Part shown: one piece after another, positions 25,275-33,276 of the stretch | Numbering within the stretch: the stretch's first letter is position 1 | Layout of the letters: each line of letters starts with the position of its first letter | Source: Acidobacteriota bacterium | GTDB taxonomy: Bacteria > Acidobacteriota > Blastocatellia > Pyrinomonadales > Pyrinomonadaceae | Direction: 5' to 3' | Assembly (NCBI GenBank): GCA_029557535.1 | Contig: JAKQII010000166.1 | Location: forward strand, 1-33,276 | Length of the DNA stretch: 33,276 nucleotides | Position numbers and translations under genes: made by a program | The notes under the pieces: generated by a model | Told to the model about the DNA's origin: nothing | What the model saw: only the letters and a program-made list of their open reading frames with translations | The model's database searches: none

Positions 25275-26113
25275 AATTCTTGTTTCAGCGCCTCCGTGAG
25301 GCGGACCGCCCGCGCCGTCTCCGCAACATCGTGTACGCGCACGATCCGCGCCCCGTTCCAGACCGCGACGGTCGCCGCGGCGAGACTCCCGCCGAGCCGC
25401 TGATCCGGCGGGGATCCGTCCAAAATCTTGCCGATGAATGACTTTCTGGACGCACCGACGAGAATCGGGTAGCGGCTGAATTCGTCCACAAGTTTATCAA
25501 GTTTGGCAATGAGTTCTAAATTCTGCGCGAGCGTCTTTCCGAATCCAATGCCGATATCGAGCGCGACACGATCCGATTCGACCCCGGCACTCGCCGCGAT
25601 TCCGAGCGATTCGCGCCAGCCGCGGGCGACTTCGGCAATGACGTCCGTAACCGGTTCCTGGGAATGCATCGACTCGAAACTCCCCCGCAGATGCATGAGA
25701 ACTGCCCCCGCGTCGGTTTCGGCGCAGACCGAGGCGAGCAGCGGATCGAAGATGAACCCTGAAATGTCGTTGACGATCTCCGCGCCGGCATCGATCGCGG
25801 CACGGGCGACCTCAGCCTTGGACGTATCGATCGAAACGGGCACGTCGAACCGCTTCGCGACTGCCTCGATGACGGGAACAACGCGCTTTACTTCTTCGTC
25901 GGCGCTCACGCGGGCGCTTCCGGGACGCGTCGACTCGCCGCCAACGTCGAGAATGTCGGCGCCCTCGCTGATCAGCCGTTCAGTCTGTTTCACCGCTTCA
26001 TCGAGCGAGGCGAACCTGCCACCATCCGAGAAACTATCAGGCGTGACGTTGAGGATCGCCATGACGAGCGTCCGGTCGAGCCCGATCGTGCGTCGTGAAG
26101 TTCTCCAGATCAT
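25271..26113 (-). CDS. folP: Dihydropteroate synthase
   Basis: The 280-aa enzyme joins p-aminobenzoate to the pterin diphosphate to make dihydropteroate in folate synthesis. It shows both family signatures: ILNVTPDSFSDGG (20-32) and ILDVGGESTRPGS (about 55-67), followed by VPVSIDTSKAEVARAAIDAG and NDISGF. The C-terminal VGASRKSFIG segment and the RVHDV motif are also present. It is the first gene of folP-lptE-holA, overlapping lptE by ATGA. The 286 bp upstream, toward ftsH, carry the ftsH terminator and no gene. Confidence 0.96.
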   Translation of the reverse strand: MIWRTSRRTIGLDRTLVMAILNVTPDSFSDGGRFASLDEAVKQTERLISEGADILDVGGESTRPGSARVSADEEVKRVVPVIEAVAKRFDVPVSIDTSKAEVARAAIDAGAEIVNDISGFIFDPLLASVCAETDAGAVLMHLRGSFESMHSQEPVTDVIAEVARGWRESLGIAASAGVESDRVALDIGIGFGKTLAQNLELIAKLDKLVDEFSRYPILVGASRKSFIGKILDGSPPDQRLGGSLAAATVAVWNGARIVRVHDVAETARAVRLTEALKQEL

Positions 26114-26345
26114 ACGTTAAGTTTAGCCAAAAACAACAAAAGACGCAGTCCGCATCCGAATGAAACCGACTAGCGCGTTGGACGAAAGTTCCGGCACTCG
26201 AATCGACGCCAATGAACGCGAATCAAGCAGACAACCTGATCGCTTCGGTTGATTCGCGGCAGGTCGCGCGCAAAATGCGCCGGTGCGTCAACCGATTCGA
26301 ATAAAGGCGGTCTCTGTCGAACTCAATGCGATCGGCGTGCAACTG

Positions 26346-26374
26346 AAAAAGGATGAAGCCGAAACCTCATCCTT
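26346..26374 (-). terminator. Rho-independent terminator of ftsH
   Basis: On the minus strand AAGGATGA (26374-26367) pairs with TCATCCTT (26356-26349) around a 10-base loop and is followed by T residues. It lies 26 bp after the ftsH stop. The GATGAAG words around it are repeated in tandem. Confidence 0.75.
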
Positions 26375-26399
26375 CATCCTTCATCTTCTATCTTTCCGG

Positions 26400-28352
<1,953 letters not shown>

Positions 28353-28541
28353 GTTAATGCCTCCAACTTACCTTACCCAAAACAACTACCGTTCGATGAT
28401 ATTTCGAATCGGACCGTTGTTTCGAAAGCGCTCGGAGAACGCTGTCAAACTAGATTCTAGTTTCCGCAAATACAATTTTCAACCTTTCTTTCCAGTTCGA
28501 AGATTTCGCTCCGACGTTCCGATCGTGCCTTCGCCGAATCC

Positions 28542-29525
28542 TCATTCGGCGCCGCGGACGATAAATCTCAGCTTTCCGCCGCCCCTGACGACCTGCGTTC
28601 TGCCCGGAAGCTCAACAACCCGGCCGCTTTTCCGACTGCTGATCAAACGCAGGATCGCGTCGATATGTTTCGCCCCGACGCCACGCAGACCGCCGCGCTC
28701 CCTCTTGATCCAGGCGCGCAGGACCTCGGCACGCATCTCGTCCGGAGTTTCCTCAAGATCGGCGATCCTGAGTTCCGTCTCGGTCGCTGATGGCTCCGGG
28801 GCCGGCATCATTGCCGCCGTCCGCGAAATAACGCTGACAATCGACGGGTTGAACGTCGCAAGCAGCGGAATAAGCTCTTCGCGCACGCGAACGCGGGTGA
28901 ACCGCCGGTCGGAATTCATCGCGTCGATGCGGAATTCGATCTGCTGCGAGCCGCAAAAATCCACTGTGTCCGAACGCGTCGCCCAGCCGATCATTGGTCG
29001 CACGAGCCGCATCGGGGATATGTCGTCGTCGCACTTAAATTGAACATTGACGGCGCGCATCGCACGAAGTCCGGTCGGGCCGCTTCCGCGCAAGAGATTA
29101 ATCAGGAACGTCTCGGCCTGATCGTCGATCGTATGAGCCGTCACCGCGGCGTATGCGGATTGCTCTTCCCGGACCGACGCGAGGAACCGATAACGCGCCC
29201 GCCGTGCGTTCTGCTCGAGATTGCCCTTCAGGTTGAAAGCGAAGTTTCCCGCGGCCTCCCCGAAAGCGAAACGGAAGCCGCATCGGTCGGCCAGCCGCTT
29301 GACGAAATCGGCGTCCTGACGGCTTTCATCGCCGCGAAGCCGATGGTTGAAATGGGCGACAACAAGATCGTTAGTGATCTTTGCGCGTCTCGCAAGGTCC
29401 GCGAGCGCGAGGAGAAGACTGACGGAATCGGCGCCGCCGGAGACCGCGACGACGATCGTTTCGCCGCTTGCCGGCAATTCGAGCCGACGCCACTCCGTCA
29501 GCAGGCTGCGAACGAATTTATGCAT
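28542..29525 (-). CDS. tilS: tRNA(Ile)-lysidine synthase
   Basis: The 327-aa protein has the N-type ATP pyrophosphatase loop SGGADS (29-34), the HFNHRLRGDESRQDADFV segment and TAHTIDDQAETFL, both standard for TilS. The enzyme attaches lysine to C34 of tRNA-Ile(CAU), so that it reads AUA. It is shorter than the E. coli enzyme (432 aa) and carries only a reduced C-terminal part (GRVVELPGRTQVVRGGGKLR). The start overlaps the thioesterase gene by 8 bp. A small hairpin (28533-28550) overlaps the stop codon without a T-run. Confidence 0.93.
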   Translation of the reverse strand: MHKFVRSLLTEWRRLELPASGETIVVAVSGGADSVSLLLALADLARRAKITNDLVVAHFNHRLRGDESRQDADFVKRLADRCGFRFAFGEAAGNFAFNLKGNLEQNARRARYRFLASVREEQSAYAAVTAHTIDDQAETFLINLLRGSGPTGLRAMRAVNVQFKCDDDISPMRLVRPMIGWATRSDTVDFCGSQQIEFRIDAMNSDRRFTRVRVREELIPLLATFNPSIVSVISRTAAMMPAPEPSATETELRIADLEETPDEMRAEVLRAWIKRERGGLRGVGAKHIDAILRLISSRKSGRVVELPGRTQVVRGGGKLRFIVRGAE

Positions 29526-29958
29526 CGGATTTCGGCAGCGTCACCTGCGCGCCCCCCGGTTTCAGCGAGAGCGTGCAGCGCGAGACGCAGATCAGCTTTC
29601 CCCGATCGTTGGTGATCTCAACCTGCCAAACACTGATCGAGCGGCCGTGATAGACGTTCTTGGCGTCGGCGGTGATCGTTCCCTTGCTGACCGCGCGCAG
29701 GTGGTTCGCGTTGATCTCGATCCCGACCGGCGAGACCTTTGAAAGATCGCTGCCGATGACCGCGCCGAACGACGCCGCGGTTTCGGCCAGCAGCAGCGAG
29801 AACCCGCCGTTCATGATGCCGATGTACTGGTGGACCTTTGATGTCACCGGCATCGAGATGACGACGCGTCCGACCTCGGCCGTCTCGATCTTCATTGCGA
29901 GCATGCGGAACATTTCGCTCGCCTCGGTCATGCGGACGAGTTCCGGAATATCGATCAT
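29518..29958 (-). CDS. PaaI/YdiI-like hotdog-fold thioesterase
   Basis: The 146-aa hotdog protein carries the segment HQYIGIMNGGFSLLLAETAAS (split as HQYIG, 43-47, and MNGGFS, 49-54), where the family usually reads LHGG. The conserved His before GG is Asn50 here. The catalytic Glu59 in LAET is kept, as in YdiI and the DHNA-CoA thioesterases. It probably splits an acyl-CoA thioester; the substrate is unknown. It overlaps argH by ATGA and tilS by 8 bp, so it is embedded in the argH-tilS-ftsH transcription unit without an evident link to either. Confidence 0.85.
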   Translation of the reverse strand: MIDIPELVRMTEASEMFRMLAMKIETAEVGRVVISMPVTSKVHQYIGIMNGGFSLLLAETAASFGAVIGSDLSKVSPVGIEINANHLRAVSKGTITADAKNVYHGRSISVWQVEITNDRGKLICVSRCTLSLKPGGAQVTLPKSDA

Positions 29959-31349
29959 CGCACCTCCCGGTCGAGATCGCCGCGAGCGGCATCAAGCGCT
30001 TCCGCCACGCGTTCGGGCGAAGTTCCTCCGATCTGGTTCTTCGATCCGAGCGTCGATTCGAGACTCAAGGCTTCCCGCACGTCATCGACGATCTCGGTCG
30101 AAAACTCACGAAGTTCGGCGATCGACATTTCGTGAAGTTCCTTTCCTATTTCTATTCCGCCGAGAACAGCGCGGCCGACCGTGTCGTGCGCCGTCCGGAA
30201 CGGCACGCCCTTGGCGACGAGATAATCCGCCAACTCGGTGGCGTTCAGATAGCCCTTCATCGCGGCCTCACGCGAACGATCGGCGTTGATCCCGATATTT
30301 CGGAGGACGATCGCCGAAACGCGGAGCGTACCCGAAACGGTGTCGACGGTGTCGAAAACGGCTTCCTTGTCCTCCTGCATGTCCTTGTTGTAGGCGAGCG
30401 GCAGTCCTTTCATCAGCGTCAGCAAGGCAAGGTTGTGGCCGAACACGCGCGCCGCCTTTCCGCGGATCAGTTCGAGCGCGTCCGGGTTCTTCTTCTGCGG
30501 CATCAGGCTCGATCCGGTCGAGATCGCGTCGCCAAGTTCAATGAATCCGAATTCGTTCGTCGAATAGACGATCAGATCCTCGGCGAGCCGCGAAAGGTGC
30601 ATCATCAGGATCGACGCCGCGCCAGTAAAGTCGATCGCGAAGTCGCGGTCGCCGACCGCGTCGAGGCTGTTCGCGCTGATACCGTCGAAACCCAGTTCGT
30701 TCGCGACCGATTCCCTGTCGACCTCGTAACTCGTCCCGGCGAGAGCCGCCGAACCGAGCGGCATGACGTTGATCCGACGCCAAACCTCGTCGAACCTTTC
30801 GCGGTCGCGCGCGATCATCTCAAAATAAGCGAGGCACCAGTGAGCCCACAGGACCGGCTGCGCGCGTTGCAGATGAGTGTATCCGGGCAGGACGGCATCG
30901 CGGTGCGCTGCGGCGAGATCGACAAGCGCCCGCTGGACTTCGCGGGCGAGACGCGAGAGTTCAGCGACGTTCTCGCGGAGCCAGAGCCGGAAAGCGGTCG
31001 CGACCTGATCGTTGCGGCTTCGTCCCGTATGGAGTTTGCGTCCGGTGTCGCCGATCAGCTGCACAAGTTTCGACTCGATGAACGAATGTACGTCCTCGGA
31101 CGGATCGTCGAAGTAATTCTTGTCGAAGTCGGCGCGTTTGAAAATCGTCGCAAGCCCGTTCTTTATCTTTTCGGCCTCGAGACGCGTGAGGACGCCGGCG
31201 TGGAACAACCCGTTGCAGTGCGCGACGGACGCGCGGATATCAGCCGCGAAGAGCCGGCGGTCAAATCGAAATGAGTTGTTGTATTCGGCAAAATCGGCGT
31301 CGGCGCTTCCCGTGAAACGCCCGCCCCAAAGCTTGTCTGTTCCGGACAT
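29955..31349 (-). CDS. argH: Argininosuccinate lyase
   Basis: The ATG at 31349 gives 464 aa starting MSGTDKLWGGRFTGSADADF, the standard N terminus. A longer frame opens at 31427 but that start lies within the ARG-box repeats. The family signature GSSLMPQKKNPDALELIRG is present near residues 282-300, along with TGRSRNDQVATAF. The enzyme splits argininosuccinate into arginine and fumarate, the last step of arginine synthesis. It is divergent from argR and argG and probably under ArgR control through the shared spacer. Confidence 0.95.
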   Translation of the reverse strand: MSGTDKLWGGRFTGSADADFAEYNNSFRFDRRLFAADIRASVAHCNGLFHAGVLTRLEAEKIKNGLATIFKRADFDKNYFDDPSEDVHSFIESKLVQLIGDTGRKLHTGRSRNDQVATAFRLWLRENVAELSRLAREVQRALVDLAAAHRDAVLPGYTHLQRAQPVLWAHWCLAYFEMIARDRERFDEVWRRINVMPLGSAALAGTSYEVDRESVANELGFDGISANSLDAVGDRDFAIDFTGAASILMMHLSRLAEDLIVYSTNEFGFIELGDAISTGSSLMPQKKNPDALELIRGKAARVFGHNLALLTLMKGLPLAYNKDMQEDKEAVFDTVDTVSGTLRVSAIVLRNIGINADRSREAAMKGYLNATELADYLVAKGVPFRTAHDTVGRAVLGGIEIGKELHEMSIAELREFSTEIVDDVREALSLESTLGSKNQIGGTSPERVAEALDAARGDLDREVR

Positions 31350-31420
31350 ATCGTTAATCGTAATTCCTTCTGGACGTTTCGCAAATCGGCGATTGAATTT
31401 TTCAAACCGTTCTGCTAGTT

Positions 31421-31471
31421 TATGCATCTATGAGTTGATTATGCATTTGAGATGCATGAATACATCATAAT
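31421..31471. promoter_or_regulatory. Probable ArgR operator region between argH and argR
   Basis: ATGCAT occurs three times, at 31422-31427, 31441-31446 and 31452-31457, and CATGAATA (31455-31462) matches the left half of the Bacillus-type ARG box (CATGAATAAAAAT...). The whole 51 bp is AT-rich and in part palindromic, unlike the GC-rich flanks. Its place between argH and argR suggests one set of sites controlling both directions. argR has no clear Shine-Dalgarno and may be nearly leaderless. Confidence 0.6.
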
Positions 31472-31900
31472 ATGCAGAAAGAGCAGCGACAAGAGACATT
31501 GATGAAACTGATCGGCGAGAATCGCATCTCGCGTCAGGATGAACTTGCAGCGCGGCTCGAAGAACTGGGATTTTCGGTGACGCAGTCGAGCGTTTCACGC
31601 GATCTTGTCGAACTCGGCGTCGTCAAGGTCGGCGGATTCTATTCGCTGCCGCAAAAGTCGGCCGCGGCGATGACCGTCGGCGTCAAGAGCCTGCAGGTCG
31701 CGGGCGACAATCTGGTCGTTGCGATATGCGACTCGGGGCTGGCATCAGCATGCGCCGTCCGCATCGACGCCGAGAATCTGGAGGAAATTGTCGGCACGGT
31801 TGCCGGCGACGACACGATATTCATTGCCGTCCGCGACGCGAAATCGCAGCGCGCGGCGTTGCGGAAGATCTGGGAAATATTTGAAGGCAGTGGCCAGTAG
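31472..31900 (+). CDS. argR: Arginine repressor ArgR
   Basis: The 142-aa protein has the winged-helix DNA-binding domain (about 1-65, with VTQSSVSRDLVELGVVKV) and the C-terminal hexamer and arginine-binding domain, with GTVAGDDTIFIAV near 110-122 carrying the two adjacent Asp residues that contact arginine. It senses arginine and represses arginine-synthesis genes. It lies between argH (divergent) and argG (151 bp downstream, same strand). Its TAG stop overlaps the terminal repeat of a spacer element, and the last residues (GSGQ) may be encoded by repeat sequence. Confidence 0.95.
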   Translation: MQKEQRQETLMKLIGENRISRQDELAARLEELGFSVTQSSVSRDLVELGVVKVGGFYSLPQKSAAAMTVGVKSLQVAGDNLVVAICDSGLASACAVRIDAENLEEIVGTVAGDDTIFIAVRDAKSQRAALRKIWEIFEGSGQ

Positions 31901-32038
31901 TCGGTGGTCAGTGGTCAGTTGTAGGTGGTCGGTAGGACGGACACCTGTGTTCAAAAGCTTGAAGCGCCATCATCCAAACATCGGTCACTGACCACTGAGA
32001 CAAGCAATTAGCCGCCGACCACTGACCACCGACCACTC
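31896..32038. repeat. ArgR-argG spacer element with inverted GGTGGTCAGTGGTC ends
   Basis: The left end AGTAGTCGGTGGTCAGTGGT starts in the last codons of argR, and its complement (GACCACTGACCACCGACCAC) ends at about 32037, with one mismatch over about 20 bp. Interior words of the same type are present (GTAGGTGGTCGGTAGG, TCGGTCACTGACCACTGA). The ends match the 3077-3262 element at most positions. Confidence 0.85.
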
Positions 32039-32051
32039 GCTTTATCGATTT

Positions 32052-33248
32052 ATGACACAAATTAAGAAAGTCGTCCTCGCCTATTCCGGCGGACTTGATA
32101 CATCGGCCATGCTTTTGTGGCTCAAGGAAACCTACGGCTGCGAGGTCGTTTGCTACACGGCTGACGTCGGCCAGGGCGAAGAACTCGACGGGCTTGAAGA
32201 AAAAGCACTGAAAACCGGGGCTTCGAAACTCTACACCGAAGACCTTCGCGAAGAATTTGTGAAGGATTTCGTCTGGACGGCCGTCAAGGCGAACGCCTTG
32301 TATGAAGGCGTTTACCTATTGGGCACCTCGCTCGCGCGGCCGGTGATCGCGAAAAAACAGATCGAGATCGCGCAGATGGAAGGCGCTGACGCCGTCGCGC
32401 ACGGAGCGACCGGTAAAGGCAACGACCAGGTCCGGTTCGAACTCACGTATTACGCTCTCCAGCCCGACATTAAGGTCGTCGCGCCGTGGCGCCACTGGGA
32501 ATTCAAGGGCCGCGCCGATCTGATCGCCTACTGCGCGAAACATGACATCAACGTCACGGCAACCGCCGAAAAGCCGTATTCGACTGACCGCAACCTGATG
32601 CATATCTCGTATGAAGGCGGAATCCTCGAGGATCCGTGGAACGCGCCGCCGGAAGACATCTTCCTTCTGACGAAATCCCCGGAAAAGGCGTCCGACAAGT
32701 CTGAAGAGATGGTCCTGACCTTCGAAAAGGGCGAGCCGGTCGCGATCAACGGCGAAAAATACGGCGCCGTCGACATGCTCTCGAAGCTGAATCACATCGG
32801 CGGCGAACACGGCATCGGACGCGTCGATCTCGTCGAGAATCGCTTCGTCGGGATGAAATCGCGTGGCGTTTATGAAACCCCCGGCGTGACGATCCTGCAG
32901 ACGGCGCACCGTGCGCTCGAGTCGATCACGATGGATCGCGAAGTGATGCGCCTGCGCGATTCGCTCGGCGTCAAGTTTGCCGAATCGGTCTATTACGGAT
33001 TCTGGTTCGCACCCGAATTCGAGATCCTGCGCTCGATGATCGAGCAAACGCAGGAGACCGTTTCGGGCGACGTCCGTCTCAAACTCTACAAGGGCAATGT
33101 CACCGTCACCGGACGCAAATCCCCGTTCTCGCTCTACAAGGAGCGCGTCGTGACGTTCGAGGACGACGCCGGCGCGTACAACCAGTATGACGCCGAGGGC
33201 TTTATTAAGCTCCAGGCGCTGCGATTGCGGTTGAGGAAAATGGATTGA
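32052..33248 (+). CDS. argG: Argininosuccinate synthase
   Basis: The 398-aa enzyme joins citrulline and aspartate using ATP. The N-terminal pyrophosphatase loop AYSGGLDTS (10-18) is intact, and [19 protein letters not shown] (about 118-136), [20 protein letters not shown] and the C-terminal [13 protein letters not shown] fit the family. Length is normal. It is downstream of argR on the same strand and next to argH, so the last two steps of arginine synthesis and their repressor are together. Confidence 0.97.
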   Translation: MTQIKKVVLAYSGGLDTSAMLLWLKETYGCEVVCYTADVGQGEELDGLEEKALKTGASKLYTEDLREEFVKDFVWTAVKANALYEGVYLLGTSLARPVIAKKQIEIAQMEGADAVAHGATGKGNDQVRFELTYYALQPDIKVVAPWRHWEFKGRADLIAYCAKHDINVTATAEKPYSTDRNLMHISYEGGILEDPWNAPPEDIFLLTKSPEKASDKSEEMVLTFEKGEPVAINGEKYGAVDMLSKLNHIGGEHGIGRVDLVENRFVGMKSRGVYETPGVTILQTAHRALESITMDREVMRLRDSLGVKFAESVYYGFWFAPEFEILRSMIEQTQETVSGDVRLKLYKGNVTVTGRKSPFSLYKERVVTFEDDAGAYNQYDAEGFIKLQALRLRLRKMD

Positions 33249-33255
33249 GCAAGCC

Positions 33256-33276
33256 CGTGGTCGGTGGTCAGTGGTC
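33256..33276 (+). repeat. Start of another GGTCGGTGGTCAGTGG repeat after argG
   Basis: CCCGTGGTCGGTGGTCAGTG followed by GTC runs off the window edge, 8 bp after the argG stop. It matches the end of the argR-argG element in the same orientation, so a second element probably continues downstream. Confidence 0.75.

Noticed and set aside
26114-26345. Small gene in the folP-ftsH gap
   Set aside because: Only short frames without ribosome sites or family character.
28533-28550. Terminator between tilS and ftsH
   Set aside because: The 7-8 bp stem overlaps the tilS stop but has no T-run, so ftsH may be read through.
29895-31274. 459-codon open frame antisense to argH
   Set aside because: Shadow frame in the opposite strand of a clearly conserved gene, with biased Arg/Asp/Val composition.
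31350-31427. Upstream argH start at 31427
   Set aside because: It would place the start inside the ATGCAT operator, and the ATG at 31349 begins with the conserved KLWGGRF region.

Overview
The window is an ordinary stretch of chromosome from a diderm bacterium of medium-high GC. I infer a member of the Acidobacteriota, perhaps a Blastocatellia-like lineage, from the gene set, the short PheT and the repeat-filled spacers; no marker gene here proves this. An LptE-like protein, an ExbD/TolR protein and a MurE with the meso-diaminopimelate motif all fit an outer-membrane-bearing cell. There is no prophage, IS transposase, CRISPR array or secondary-metabolite cluster.

Layout. 1-3075: end of pheS, an unrecognised gene, a small S24/S26-like peptidase-fold gene and pheT. 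3338-5266: a ZapB-like coiled coil, zapA, a probable 6S RNA and a YmdB-type phosphodiesterase. 5478-14747, all minus strand: tRNA-Leu(UAG), trigger factor, clpP, clpX, lon, engB and rho, a protein-folding and proteolysis block followed by ribosome-assembly and transcription-termination genes. 14888-18692: a small membrane protein, murE (plus strand), and an amino-acid permease overlapping a PilZ-domain gene. 18802-23441, plus strand: a GYF_2-like membrane protein, pabB, an orphan exbD, a membrane-anchored J-protein and rpsT. 23675-31349, minus strand: folP-lptE-holA, and upstream of them argH-thioesterase-tilS-ftsH. 31472-33248: argR and argG, divergent from argH, with probable arginine-operator repeats between.

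The genes are mostly housekeeping. ArgR probably controls argH and argG around it. PabB and FolP are both folate enzymes about 3.6 kb apart. FtsH, Lon, ClpXP, trigger factor and the J-protein form a dense proteostasis set.

The least ordinary feature is the spacers. At least five short-repeat families fill them, usually as inverted pairs, and several copies begin within a few bases of, or overlap, the upstream stop codon. Two of the same motifs also lie in frame inside pheT, where they encode inter-domain linker sequence. The second oddity is the pheS-pheT operon, split by two non-synthetase genes, with a PheT that lacks the usual N-terminal tRNA-binding (B2/EMAP) domain.
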